This document shows, piece by piece, positions 42,501 to 54,006 of a DNA stretch of 64,000 bases. Source of the stretch: Emydura subglobosa (taxonomy: Eukaryota > Chordata > Testudines > Chelidae). The DNA lies in contig ML679974.1 of assembly GCA_007922225.1 (NCBI GenBank), positions 4,453,105 to 4,517,104 of the forward strand, in the 5' to 3' direction. A model generated the notes under the pieces. That model worked only from the letters and a program-made list of their open reading frames with translations, ran no database searches and was not told the DNA's origin. The position numbers were made by a program, and so were the translations under genes. Positions within the stretch are counted from its first letter, which is position 1. Each line of letters opens with the position of its first letter.

Positions 42501-43520
42501 TACTTAAAATGCTTTAATAATACCATACATTTTATTTTCATTAGTTCTACCTTTCACAAAGATTAACATTGCTCCAGAAATAATACAAATGAATTTGTCA
42601 CTCTTCAGTATATGATACATAAAATGAGATATGATGTATTGATGATTAAGTGAATTTGCCTTTTTATATATCCTTGCCTACATGTACTCAAACAGTAAGG
42701 CATTCAGTGATGTGCTGCAGGGCCTTTTTCCTTTGTTGCTGTTCATTCTTAACCTTTTGCCCCCCTTTTAATCTTACAGTATGTGAACTCAACAATATTC
42801 ACTGTTGGGAGACAGAGTGCAATTAAACTACTTTTATGTAATCCACAACCTGACTGAAATGTATCTCAGAACAGTAAGGTACATTCTAATACATATTTGG
42901 TTGCTAGAGAACCTTTTCTTCCCTACACACCATCTTCTTTATTCCTTTGTCTATAGATATAGAGATTTCCTGATATGCTAACACTAAATGATTGCTAACA
43001 GCTGGAACTCTAGACTCTGTGGTATAGATCATCGCCTAATGAAAATCTGCATAGCACCTCTGAAGTCAGTAGATAGACCTACATTGATTTTACACCAGTT
43101 GAGGTTCTGGCATTCTGATTGTAAGGAATTAACATAATCTGTTTTGTTTTTTTATTAAGTACCAAAGAAACCAATCAGTGTAACAGTGGGATAAAGGTCA
43201 ACAGAATTGATTTTGTTAGAAAATAGCCCTTTTAAGTGACTAATCTATTGACTCCCCTTGAGTAAAATTTATAAGGAGGCTTTCCTAAGAATCTGAAAGT
43301 CAAATTTTAATGTTGCAATCAAGTGCTGATTTTTTTTAAAAATTACACAATCCAGAGCTAATCAGTGATTTGGCTGACAGTTCAGTGCATGGCTTTTGTT
43401 CAGAGACAGTTCTGAGACTTTATTCCCTCGATTAGCAGCATTGTGTAGGAGATTCTGTCAGATCCTGTAAATTACAAAACAGTTGTGTCAGTCTTCAGTA
43501 GCCTAGTTTGTGCAGTGGTG
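39600..43520. other. Non-coding DNA, presumed intron
   Basis: AT-rich; no exon recognised. It contains a 17-A run at about 39631, a tandem duplication of ATGAAAACCAAAAGAA (40867 and 40913, period about 46), and a 'CTGAAGTCAGTAG' repeat core near 43060. The overlapping frames 41510-41981 are not conserved-looking. Confidence 0.5.
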
Positions 43521-43527
43521 ATAACAT

Positions 43528-43640
43528 AGGCCCTATTTTGCCAAACACATATATGCTTAACTATAAGCATGCTAGTAGTCTGATTGAAATGAATGGTATT
43601 TATAACATTCTTAAAATTAGGTACATGCTTAAGTCTTTGT
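43528..43640. repeat. Short interspersed repeat, palindromic group
   Basis: GGCCCTATTTTGCCAAACAC, ATATGCTTAACTATAAGCAT, a GAAATGAATGG core and GTACATGCTTAAGTC match the layout of 39247-39480. Confidence 0.45.
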
Positions 43641-43644
43641 TGAA

Positions 43645-43832
43645 ACAACTTACCAAAGTTTGTGATGGATTCACCATCACTAATAATTTTTTAAATCAAG
43701 ATTGGATGTTTTCCTAAAAGATCTACTCTAGGAGTTATTTTGGGAAGGTTCCAGGACCTGTGTTGTACAAGAGGCCCGACTAGATGTTCATGATGATTCT
43801 GGCCTTGGAATTTACGAATCTAAGGTTCTGGC
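43645..43832 (+). mobile_element. CR1 LINE 3' end
   Basis: Translates through ITNNFLNQDWMFS, then stop and KIYSRSYFGKV, the C-terminal tail of CR1 polymerase. It is followed by the 3' UTR with GAAGGTTCCAGGACCTGTGT, GGCCCGACTAGATGTTCATG and TTCTGGCCTTGGAATTTACG. Typical 5'-truncated CR1; the terminal octamer repeat is eroded. Confidence 0.7.
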
Positions 43833-43969
43833 CCATGGCCTTTGAGATAGTGGTTCATGACTCTCTCTTCTCTGGTATGAGTGGTATTATGTGGATAATT
43901 GTGCTTGATTCAGGAAGAGGTCATCATCATTGTTTGTCACTTCAACCCATAGCTAAGACTCAATATTGT

Positions 43970-45045
43970 CATTATTTTTCTACCGTCTTGGGTAGTGGAG
44001 TATGTCCATGCAGTAGAAGTCCTGGCTTGTGCACCTGTTTTTGTCTCCCATTTTTACTGAAGGCATCCCGCCTCATGTATGGTGGTGTGATTCTTGCAAG
44101 GCAGTATAGCAACAGTGTGGGGTTTTGGTTTCTAGGTCCCTATGATGATCCTCCAGGATTGACTGAATTCAGTATCAATTTTGCATGCTTGGCTCAAGCA
44201 TGACCATACTGTGGCACAGTGCTCCACAGTTGAGTAACATAGATAGAAACTGGTTGCTCACAGTGTTTTGGGGTCAGCTCCGTGTTTTGTGTTGGCTAGC
44301 TTGTGGAATTCACTTTCTTTTTCAGCTTCTTGATGTGCTCTTTGAACATCAGCATTCACTCTGATGTGACAACCCTTCCCCCTTCCCCATGTACACCAGA
44401 TGTTTATAATAGTCAAGGATTGTACTATCCCGCAATATCTAGAGTTTTTGCATGGTCTGATGGTGTTTCAGGTGGAAGCCATACACTTGTGTCTTGCTAG
44501 GGTTGATCTTGAAGGAACCATGTTTGATAATATTTTCCAAGTAAATGCAGGAATCCAGCGAAAATGCTCTTGGTGTCCTTAATCTTTTTGATTGGGTGGC
44601 AATGCAAAGTCACTTGCATAAATGAATCTTCACATATTGGGGGAATTCTGGTAGATTATTTGTATACATTTTATACAGGAAGGATGATAGCACTGATCCT
44701 TGGGGCAATCCATTGGGCTGAGTATGCCATTGACTTTTTTTGACCACCCTCCTTGACAAAGAAATGTTGATTTATGAGCTGCAAGGAGAAGACCTGGACC
44801 ATCTTGCTATTTCTCAAAATTCTTGCCAATTTTCATAGAAGTACATGAAGGTTCGCAGTGTCATAAGCAACTGACAGATCAACAAACACAGACACTGTAA
44901 TTTTACAGGTTCCACAATTAGCTTTGCAATTTGGTCACAGCATAAACAATCTGGGCAGGAACAGATTTGATCATCAATCAACACCCCTTCCACTACTGAC
45001 ATTATTCTGTCCTTTGTCATCTGCTCATATAGCTTGTAGGTTGAG
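43970..45045 (-). pseudogene. Non-LTR retrotransposon B, reverse transcriptase relic
   Basis: On the minus strand, starting near 45040: EQMTKDRIMSVVEGVLIDDQ, then (frame-shifted) FVDLSVAYDTANH, the first catalytic Asp block at about 44870-44910. RFIYASDFAL follows at 44609-44620, where the YADD active site has become YASD. Further on, reads equivalent to ITPPYMRRDAF occur near 44040-44080, a conserved segment after the polymerase. The 5' part (endonuclease) is absent, and the 3' end is lost near 43970. The C-terminal end of the same family is found at 62640-63215. I do not assign a clade; the FVDLSAAYDT style suggests the Jockey/CR1 side of the LINE tree. Confidence 0.65.
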
Positions 45046-45429
45046 CAGAGTAAGGCTATTTGGTGGTAACTCTTTGCAGATCATCATCAAACGTACGTAG
45101 TCTACCGAGGATCTTTGCACCAGCCCGAGTGACCATGGTTGATAGCATCATATCAGTCATCGTAGAGTGAAGCTTCCAGATCTCTCTTATTCCTGCGAAT
45201 CCACAAATACCTGGGGTGGCCCCGAGGGTGACACTAGGTAGGGTCATGGCAAGCACCCCTTTGCACATCAATGAAGAGAGCCTGATGTGCTGGCATGTTT
45301 TTGTCCATTCTGATGACGTGATTGAAGAGCATGCAACACTGCTTTTGAATGTAGTGAGCAATTGGAGGAAGGCCAGATTTCTGCTAGATTATGGTATTTT
45401 GCACAAAGTCAAACCACCTTATGCTCAGG

Positions 45430-46740
45430 ATTTGGCACTGACAGTGCATATGGAATGCCTCATGCCGCTCCAAGTCTGCCTATTAAAAGGTCCAGTTTTC
45501 TGACCCATATAGGAGTACAAGAAGTACACATGTTTGATAAATCCTGAACTTTGTCTCAGAGCAGAGATGTTTTTGCATCCGTGAGACATGGACTTTATGC
45601 AGTAGGCAGCATGAGCTGTTTGTTGGGAGGACATCCATTTTGCTGCGACCATTTGATCTCTGCTTGCATCCTAGATAGATGAACTTGTCAACACTCTCCC
45701 CAGTGTTTGACCCCACCTGTACCAAGCGTTTAGTGCTTCAGCTCCAAGATTCTGGACCTTGGTCTGCTGCCATGAGATGTTCAATCCCATAGTGCGTGTG
45801 ATGTCTGAAACTTTGAAGGGCAGGGCTGAAATTCTCTGGTTTCTCCATAAGCAAGGCAGGGTCGTTGTCATATTTTTGGTTGGTGAACAGTTTCTGACCA
45901 GCCTTGATTCCCGTGTGTGGCGTGATAAGTCCTTATATCCAGTCAGTAGTTTGACAGAATAGTGCCAGGGCAAAAATGTATCCCTGCTGCACACCTGAGG
46001 TTGTGTGGAAACAGCTCTCACACCAGTACCAGTGTGAAGATCACACACCAGATTTAGCAGAACATCTGGGACACCAAATCCTTTCAGTGCAAGCCAAAGG
46101 GCTGACCTGCAGCTGAATCAAAAGATGCTTTGCTGTTGATATATGCCACATGAAGCAGTCAGTTAAATTCTTGGTGCAGCTCAAACTAAAAGCTGGAGGG
46201 TCAGGACATTGTCAATTGTCAAACACCCAGCAATAAAACCTGATTACTGTGGATGTCAGTGTCTGTTAAGGAATCGCTGCATCCTGCTAAACAGAACATG
46301 AGCGAATATACCTTTCCAGGGACCAAAGCAATGAGGTTGGTCTGCAATTGCCACACATGGTACAAGATTATTTACCTTTGTACAGGGACATTATGATGCC
46401 ATCTTTCCATTCTGCTGGTACTCTGCTTAATGCCACAGTTTTAAGAACAGTTGATGCAGGTCCATGCTTACTGGTTCCTAGGCACTTCTGAGCAGTCGGA
46501 TGGAATACCCTTAGGTCCAGCAGCACGTCCTGCCCGTAACTTTTGGATGGCCTTTCATACTTCCTCAGGTGACAGAAGATCAGTGTGTATCCCTGAGTCT
46601 GGGCAGCAGTATGGTTAACCACATCATACAGCTCTGAACAGTGATCAGCAGGTGTGTGGATCACCATCCTTTCATGTGTTTTCCATTTATCCAAGACCCT
46701 GTTCATTGATGAGGAGGAAGAGCAGTCTGGTTTCATCATG
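45430..46740 (-). pseudogene. Reverse transcriptase relic of LINE A
   Basis: The frame 46368-46739 ends in VPAEWKDGIIMSLYKGK, the canonical block before the polymerase palm. Near 45880-45920 an alternative frame gives KYDNDPALLMEKPENF, so the YADD box has decayed to YDND. MGLNISWQQTKVQNLG (45750-45800) and IYQTCVLLVLLYGSENWTF (45483-45560) are the usual downstream blocks. The C-terminal part at 45290-45360 reads VVRMDKNMPAHQALF in the third phase. Domain order and motifs are clear; clade (RTE-like) is tentative. Confidence 0.75.
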
Positions 46741-47206
46741 GAAATATTAGAAGGCTGTTTATGGCTGTCAACCAGGTGTTTGATAGATTATGTATATGGT
46801 CTTTGATGGCCTGTGTAAAGATGTTGGGCATTATATTGTTCGTGAGCATCTGGTTTGTGAGGAGCTGGAAAATGCAGTGAGAGCTAAAGAACAACTAGTT
46901 TATGGTCTGAATTTGGTGGTGTTTCTGCGCCACTGAAGACCTAATGAGATTTCATTATGGAGCGAAGTATGATGAGGATGTGGTCAGTTCCTTTCATAGT
47001 GTATTGATTGTTTGAAATCCAGGTCCTGCAGTGGTTGTTTAGGTGCCTGAACCAGGAGCCCATGACAAACACTTAGCAGCACGCAATGTCAAAAGCCAAG
47101 TGGTGTTATCATTTGAGGAACCTGACCCAAAGGGATCTATCACAGGTTTATATCCAGTTCAATCACAGTCAGTCAGGCATTGAAATTTCTGGGCACCAAC
47201 AGTGTG

Positions 47207-47700
47207 TCATGTGGTGGATTTGACTGAATTTTTGCTGCTAGCTGATGGTAGAATGTGTCCTCTTCCACTGGTGATCCATCTTCGATTGGCATGTAGGCCA
47301 CAATGATAGATAAGTGTCCATGATGGTATTGAAGCTGAGCAGAAAGTAAGCATGGAGAGACGGGGCTTCATCTGGTTATGGAGTGTGCTAGAGAGATCGT
47401 CTGATAATAAATGCCACACCTTGAGTTTGGTGTGAATCACCGAAGTGGAGGAACATTACTCCTTCCACAGTGATTTGATTGTTTTCTGACAAGCGAGATT
47501 TAGTGATGCCTGCAATTACAATCTTAAAGCAGGTGAATTCTTTGAGGTCTGTCTTGTACCCAGTGCCATTCAGTATTAACAGATTCCATGTGGAGACATG
47601 GGGATACACCTTTGAGGTCTGGTTTGGACTTCCAGTGAGCTGGGGCCATGGGGCAGCACCTTCTCTAAATGGGATTTGGATCATGCATGTCACATGCATG
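47207..47700 (-). pseudogene. APE-type endonuclease relic of LINE A
   Basis: The minus-strand frame 47388-47699 reads WNLLILNGTGYKTDLKEF, then IVIAGITKSRLSENNQ and TQGVAFIIRRSL. This matches the start of LINE apurinic-like endonucleases (WNVRTL..., G(L/I)TE(S/A)RL..., GVA.I). The catalytic glutamate of the third block is Lys here (ITKS instead of TES), so the enzyme would be dead. The downstream frame 47207-47440 continues the domain in another phase. Confidence 0.7.
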
Positions 47701-48266
47701 TGAAATATGGTTCTCTTCCTTGGGTCGGTAATGATGGGATTTAACCCTAGTGTTGTAGTCCCAGTCTATCATGGCTGGGTGCCTCTTCATTTCACTCTGA
47801 CTCCTTGAACTAGAGAGACGTAGAAGGTTTGGGGGTTTTCTGTTGTGTGTGTTTGTTGGGAGAGAATCACCTTTCCCAGGAAATCTTCTGCCAGATGCCA
47901 TTGGTTCTTCTTTGAGTGTTTGCTCATGTCCATTCCATTGTAGGTGTGTGTGCCTCCATACATGGTTACTGGAACTTTTTTCCCTTTAGCAGTACCCGTA
48001 GGCTCGGCTCCGGCGTCCCCTGGAGCCTCACGCACATGCGGCAGTATATGAGGCACTGCCAGGCCTACACCCCCTCAGTTCCTTCTTTCTGCCTGTGATG
48101 GTTGCTGGAATGGCTATGACTTGCATTGCAAGTGTTCTCAATCCCTTTTGTTCTCCTTAATTGTTTGTTGTTTGTCTTAGTTAGGTAAATTAGACGTTAA
48201 GTGTTGTTAATAGTGTTAGTCAGTCACTTAAGATAGTCCCAGCTGGGAATTTGCCGGGAGCAGGGC

Positions 48267-49760
48267 ATGCCCTGGTCCCCGGGCTTCAAACCTTGTGCCT
48301 CCTGTGGGAAGGCCTTTTCACTGAGCGACCCCCATGATACTTGCCTAAAGTGCCTGAGGGAAGCTCATTGTAAGGACAAATGCAAGATCTGTAAGGCTTT
48401 CAGATGTTGAACTCAAAAAGACAGAGAGATCCGCTTGAAAGCATTACTAATAGAGGCAGCACTCAGACTGATTTCCAAACCAACCCATTCTACCTCAGTA
48501 CCGAGTGTGGCATCGGTGAAGAGCATGCCATCAGCACCGGCCCCGCCTCGGCACTGGACTTACTTCCTCTCCATTGAGGAAGAAACAGTGAAAGCAGCAC
48601 GCAGCGAGACGCCGCTCCCCTGCTCCGTCCAAGAAAGTGGGCTCAAGCACGACAGTACGCTGGGGTCAGACACTGGAGACTCACTCACCACCACCAGAGC
48701 CTATGTCTCCAACCAGAGAACCACCCCCGACTCCTGGGAGTGGGAGGGCATCTCTGCACCTGCTGATGCTGTTGATGCCAGAGGCAGGGACCATATTGGG
48801 GTTTTTAGGGGTTTCCAGTGGGGCCGGGTTCACTGTCATTCAGGTTGTCTGGGGTGCAGTCTGCACTACTGGTGCTGGAGAAGGGCCATCATTCGGCCTC
48901 CGACAATGTCTCGGACCCCTAGGAAGGGACCTCTGTTGGGGCCCCTCATCAGCGGGAAGGGATGCCACCGGCCACCGCGCCCCTCCCCAGATGAGATGGT
49001 CACCCAGGGACCATCGGCGCCCCTGGATGATTTCAGGGTGCATCAAGAGCTTCTCAAGAGGGTGGCTTCCAAGTTGGGGTTGTAGGTAGAGGAGATAAGG
49101 CATCAGACAGTCTTTTTAATGTCCTGGAAGTGGCCACTCCAGCCCAGGTTGCCCTCCCCGTGCATGAGGGGTATTAAAGGTAGTGAAGGCCCTATGACAA
49201 GCCCTTTCATCAGTGGCCCCAACCTCTAAGGGGGCTGAAAAGAAATATTATGTCCCGGCCATCTTTTCACCCACCTCTCTCCGGTACCCTGGTGGTAGGT
49301 GCTGCCAACCAGCAGAATAGGCAGGGACAGCCCAGTTCCATGCCCAAAAATAAAGACAACAAGAAATTGGACTGTTCTGGAGAAGTTTATTCGACGGCAA
49401 GGCTGCAGTTTCTCATTGCCAATCAGCAGACTCTCCTGGGCAGGTACAATTTCAATCTCTTGGACTCTCTCAAGCGCTTTGCAGATGCTTTGCCCCAAGA
49501 CAGGCGCTGGACTTTAGCACCATCCTGGAGGAGAGTATTCGGACACAGCAGACTCGGCAGACAGAGCCATGGCCTCCACTATCTGTATGCATAGGTGCTT
49601 GTAGCTGTAATCCTAACGAGTGTCCCAGGAGGTTCAACAGTCCATCCAGGACCTCCCTTTCAATGGGTCAGCCTTGTTTTTGGACCAGAAGGATGCAAAG
49701 TTGCATGGTCTGAAAGACTCAAGGCCAAGCTCCGCTCCTTGAGGCTTTATGTGCCTCAGG
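48267..49760 (+). pseudogene. DIRS gag-like gene, copy 4
   Basis: ATG at 48267 opens a 47-codon frame (MPWSPGFKPCASCGKAF...) with the same zinc-binding pattern as copy 3 (CASC, DPHDTCLKC, HCKDKCKIC), ended by TGA at 48408-48410. Later frames (48435-49085, 48637-49089, 49250-49594) carry the proline-rich and capsid-like parts: DDFRVHQELLKRVASKLGL at 49027-49082 and LQFLIANQQTLLGRYNFNL near 49405-49460. Several frameshifts and stops. Confidence 0.8.
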
Positions 49761-50081
49761 CCTCAAGGTGCCAGTTCCGTCCTCAGGGCCAGCAGCTGCA
49801 GAGATACCAGCCACAGTGGTTCATGCCCTACAGAAAAGGGACAGAAATAGGGGGTCTAGGAGATGTCAATCAACACCCGAGTCCACCTTATTCCACCAGC
49901 AAGGGTCATCTAGGCGATTCAATAATCAAAGGCGGTCATTTTGAAGATGCGCCCGACGACAGCGTTCCAGCCTGTTCCCTGGATCCTTCATGTCCCTTCC
50001 TGAACCACCTAGCTCCTTTCCTGTTCCAATGGGCCAAGATCACTTCAGACTGCTGGGTCCTTGGCATAGTTTTGGTGGGCT

Positions 50082-51330
50082 ATGCCCTCCAGTTTTCCTC
50101 TATCCCTCCCAACAACCTCCCTCCTGTCCTTCTTCAGGGACCCCTCTCATGAGCAACTCCTCATGCAAGAGGCAGAGAATCTTCTCAGCTTGTGGGCCGT
50201 AGAAGGGGTTCAACTGGACATGAGTGGAAGAGGGTTTTACTCGAGGTACTTCCTCATCTCTAAAGTGAAAGGGTGTCTCAGGCCTATATTAGACTGCGTT
50301 GTCTCAACAAATATCTCAAGAGACTGAAATTTTATAGGGTCTTGCTTGCCTCCATCATTCCCTCCCTGGATCCAGGAGACTGGTATGCCACCCTCAACCT
50401 AAAGGGCGCTTACTTCCACATTTTTATCTTCCTCAGCCACAGGCGTTTTCGCCATTTCACGGTAGTCGGCTCCCACTACCAGACTGCAACATTGCCCTTT
50501 GGCCTTTACTCAGCCCCAAGGGTGTTTACAAAATGTATGGCGGTAGTGGCAGCGCACCTGAGGTGCAAAGGGATCCAAATTTTCCCCTACCTGGACGATT
50601 GGTTAATCAGGGGCAGGTCCAGGGCCCAGGTCCAGAATAGTGTAAGTCTGACATGTGCCACCTGCCGCCAACTGGTCCCTCTAATAAACGAGCAGAAGTC
50701 CACATTAACTCCGGTGCAGCATATAGAATTCATCAGGGTGGTCCTGGACTCTTTCCAAGATAGAGCTTTCCTTCCCCAGCTGCACTTCGAAGCGCTGTCC
50801 ACCATCATTGCTCACTTGCACCTCTGCCCAACTACAACAGCCAGGTACTGTCTGCAGCTGTTAGGCCAGATGGCAGCCTGCACTTACATGGTGAGGCTTG
50901 CTCATCTGAAACTCAGACCACTTCAGTCATGGCTCACCTCGGTTTATGCCCCAAGCAGACATTCCCTGGACTGAGTGGTCAGAGTTCCCCCTCCAGGTTC
51001 TGACCGCACTAGACTGGTGACGAAAGCCCCGGGCTGTGTTGAGGGGTGTGCCGTTTGAGGAGCTAGTTCCCTCGGTCACTCTGGTATCGGATGCCTTGGA
51101 CTTAGGATGGGGGGCCAGTATCAGCACCAACCTCGGCATACAAGGGGTCTGGTCGAGGGAGGAGAGGTATGTGCACATCAATGTGAGAAAGTTACTCTGT
51201 GGAGTGCTCCTCCACTTTATTGCGGGCAAGGTGGTTCATGTACTGACAGACAATACAACGGCCATGTATTACATCAGCCGACAAAGGGGAGCCCGTTTCT
51301 CAGCCCTCTGAAAAGAAGCAATTTCTCTTT
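50082..51330 (+). pseudogene. DIRS reverse transcriptase/RNase H, copy 4
   Basis: The frame 50273-50974 is open for 233 codons and holds most of the polymerase palm: PSLDPGDWYATLNLKGAYFH, LPFGLYSAPRVFTK, and FPYLDDWLIRG with the YLDD box at 50588-50599. The family's first catalytic Asp (LDLKDAYFH) is Gly here (NLKGAYFH), so the active site is incomplete even though YLDD is intact. RNase H follows in the frame 51036-51311: VTLVSDALDLGWGASI, YVHINVRKLL and VLTDNTTAMYYISRQRG. A stop at 50972-50974 and a phase change separate the two halves. Confidence 0.88.
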
Positions 51331-51439
51331 GGGACTTGGCAGTGAGGCACAATTTTCACATAATAGCCTCTCACCTACCAGGAGTTAGGAACGACAAGGA
51401 GGACCGCCTCAGCAGGTTATTCTTACCCTGCCACGACTG

Positions 51440-51730
51440 GTTATTTCATCCAGATGTGATCTCTATGATTTTCCAAAGATGGGGCTCTCCCCAGGTGGAC
51501 CTGTTTTCATCAGCATGGAACAGGAAGTGCCCGCAGTTCTGCTCCCTCCGCGGTCTGGAGGCCGGGTCATTCTCCGACACCTTCCTTCTGCAGTGGTTGG
51601 GGAGCTTCATGTACGCGTTTCCGCCCATTCCAATCAAAAGGGACAAGGCAGTCATTATCTTAATTGCACCAGCCTGGCCATGCCAGCACTGGTTCAGCAT
51701 GCTGCTGGACCTATTGATTGCTCCTAAGCT
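51440..51730 (+). pseudogene. Methyltransferase-like region of DIRS, copy 4
   Basis: The frame 51336-51878 reads IFQRWGSPQVDLFSSAWNRK, then DTFLLQWLGSFMYAFPPIP and VIILIAPAWPCQHWFSMLLD. It is better preserved than in copy 3 and continuous with HLPGVRND..DRLSR at the end of RNase H. The Dam-like methyltransferase label is by position within DIRS elements. Confidence 0.55.
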
Positions 51731-51909
51731 GGAGCTACCAAGACAGCATGATCTCCTGTCCCAGGATCACGGTCGCTTGCTACACCCGGATCCCTTATAC
51801 CTCACGGCATGGAGCTCCATGACTGAGCGCAGACGAGCGAGTCTGTTCAGCATAAGCCCAGCAAATCCTGCTGGGTAACAGGAGACCTTCCATGCAGGTC
51901 ACGTATCAG

Positions 51910-52657
51910 GCAAAATGGAAGTGATTTACCTGTTGGGCACAGTCCCAGGGAATTTTGCCTGGGTTGTTGCTGACACAGGCGATCTTGGAGTACTTGTTGC
52001 AATTAAAACTCCAAGGACTAGCCGTGATGTCCCTGAAGGTCCACCTAGTGACTATATCGGCATTCCACCAGCCTTTGGAGAGGAGATCAGACTTCTCCCA
52101 CCTTATGACAATTAGGTTCCTGGAAGGGAGGGAGAGGTTCTATCCATAGGTCTGTGACCCGGTGCCTCCCTGGGATCTCAACCTGGTCCTCTCACGGCTC
52201 ATGGCACCCCCCTTCAAGCCCATGGCTACATGCCCTTTACTGCTGCTGTCGTGGAAGGTGGCCTTTTTGGTGGCCATTACCTCAGCAAGGAGGGTCTCCG
52301 AGATTAGGGTGCTGACCTCGGAGCCTCCTTATACTGCGTTCTATAAAGACAAAGTTCAGTTGTGGCCGTACCTGGCCTTCCTGCCTAAGGTGGTTTCCCA
52401 ATTTCATTATAACCAAGATATTTCCCCCCCCCTCCCCCCGTGTTTTTTCCCAAACCACATAGGTCAGAGGAGGAGAGGAGGTGGCACACACTAGATGTTA
52501 GACGGGCCTTAGCATTCTACATTGAGTGCACAAGACAGTTCCAGAGATCTATGCAACTCTTCGTCACGGTGGCTGTTTGGATGAAAGGTTTTCCTGTTTC
52601 CACCCAGCGAATCTCATCATGGATAACTTCCTGCATCAGGTTCTGCTATGAGCAGGT
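51910..52657 (+). pseudogene. DIRS tyrosine recombinase, copy 4 (C-terminus missing)
   Basis: N-terminal part: frame 51955-52149 (QAILEYLLQLKLQG, SLKVHLVTISAFHQP). The catalytic Arg region ITSARRVSEIRVLTSE is in the frame 52162-52494. A frameshift in the pyrimidine-rich run 52420-52450 moves the rest to the frame 52440-52748 (SEEERRWHTLDVRRAL, STQRISSWITSCIRFCYEQV). The match ends there: the H-S-T-R box, CRAATW and nucleophilic Tyr are absent. The tail of that frame after about 52657 is unrelated sequence. Confidence 0.85.
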
Positions 52658-53679
52658 TACACTTTTGGCAGCATACATTCTTATGGTGCTGGTGGTCCTA
52701 ATGTTCTTATATCATCAGAAGTGCCTGTTCTCTCCTGAATCCATGTAATATTAGTGCTGATAATGTGGCTTGTTCCTGCCCCTTTGTGTTATCTATGCTG
52801 GAGGACAGGATTCAGAACTGTACCCTAATGCTGAGGCTTTGGCACAGCAATAATTTTCAGAGAAAGCTGAGCATTTCAATCCCTCTTTAAAAAATAGTTT
52901 GACTGAAGTATATTTTAGAGAATACTTATGCCTTTTTAAGAGCTTTAAAGAGGTTATTTAGTTTTGCATTTATTGGCAGACATCAATGTTAGTTCTTTTC
53001 TCTTTTTCTTCCAGTAACTTGCCAATAAAAATTCATACTAAATAAACCCCCTTAAGACGATGGGCGGAGCAATGGGGAAATATGGAAATATGTTTTGTCC
53101 CCTCAGAAGTAATCTGTATATTTGATGATAGCACAAATGGATGTTGTGGGGAAGATTTGCACTTTAAAATAAAACATTGATATGTTTATGACAAGCATAA
53201 TTGTAAAAGTTGAGACTAAAGCAATTAAGGCTAGTCATCATAAAGAATACCCAGTTCCCTCTAGATATAGGTGAAATAATATCTTTATGTATTACTCACT
53301 TCTCTCACATTCAATAATTTAGCCTAATGTTCAAGTCATTAAAAAGGACACTGCTGCTGAGTTTCAAAATTGCCTTGAGATTGTGTCCCAGAAGCCATCT
53401 TTCCACTGATTAAAGGCTAATTCTGCCTTGCCATCTTTCCACAAATTCTGCCTAGCTCAGCAGCCTTCTCATTGTCTTTTTTGACTGATCTATTTATATC
53501 TGTGAGGGTATTAGCTTCCACTGCCTATGGTCCTTAATACAGCCTCAGAAATGTTTTGACCCATGTAAAGGTTTCTTTGGTGAAGAGCCAAGAGATAATG
53601 ACTCTGCTGCTGAACACAGAATTGGAATTGGACATAATCTTGCCCTTGTACGGTCAATTAATATTAATTTTCTTGTAAG
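52658..53679. other. Non-coding DNA
   Basis: AT-rich sequence after the DIRS copy 4 breakpoint; no gene or clear repeat. Confidence 0.5.
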
Positions 53680-53681
53680 TA

Positions 53682-54004
53682 CGGTAGTACCTCAGTTACT
53701 AACACCTTGAGAATGGAGAATGTTCATAACTCTGAACAAAGCATTATGGTTGTTCCTTCAAAAGTTTACAACTGAATATTAACTTAATATAGCTTTGAAA
53801 CACTATTGTGCAGAAGAAAAATGCTGCTTCTTTATTTTTTTAGTAGTGTACTTTTAACACAGTACTGTACTGTATTTGCTTCCCCTCCACCACCCGTCTT
53901 CTCTCTCTCTGCTGCTGCCTGATTTCTGTACTTCTGATTCCAAATGAAGTGTGTGATTGACTGGTCAGTTCGTAACTCTGGTGTTTGTAACTCTGGTTCT
54001 ACTG
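53682..54004. mobile_element. TA-flanked MITE (Tc1/mariner-like)
   Basis: Left end CGGTAGTACCTCAGTTACTA then ACACC; the right end inverted is CAGTAGAACCAGAGTTACAA then ACACC. The two agree at 20 of 25 positions. Flanked by TA at 53680-53681 and 54005-54006. 323 bp, no coding capacity. Confidence 0.7.
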
Positions 54005-54006
54005 TA

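Larger units (their letters stand above)
45055..47900 (-). mobile_element. Non-LTR retrotransposon A (endonuclease + reverse transcriptase), antisense
   Basis: A long minus-strand LINE copy. Endonuclease near the top (47388-47700), reverse transcriptase from about 46740 down to 45430, and C-terminal region to about 45055, where relic B starts immediately. Its upstream side is cut by the left end of DIRS copy 4 at 47904. All frames are broken. Confidence 0.75.
47904..52657 (+). mobile_element. DIRS-like retrotransposon, copy 4 (3'-truncated)
   Basis: The left inverted repeat begins GTTCTTCTTTGAGTGTTTGC then TCATGTCCATTCCATTGTAG (47904-47943). gag, reverse transcriptase/RNase H, methyltransferase-like region and most of the recombinase follow in normal order. 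Homology to copy 3 ends at about 52657 (TGAGCAGGTTACAC), before the recombinase H-x-x-R box. No internal complementary region or right inverted repeat is present. It abuts LINE A on the left. Confidence 0.9.

Noticed and set aside
47787..48056. 89-codon minus-strand frame
   Set aside because: Crosses the boundary between LINE A and DIRS copy 4, so it is a chance fusion.
53860..53940. CT-rich run as a functional polypyrimidine tract of an exon
   Set aside because: Falls inside the TA-flanked MITE and no exon follows.
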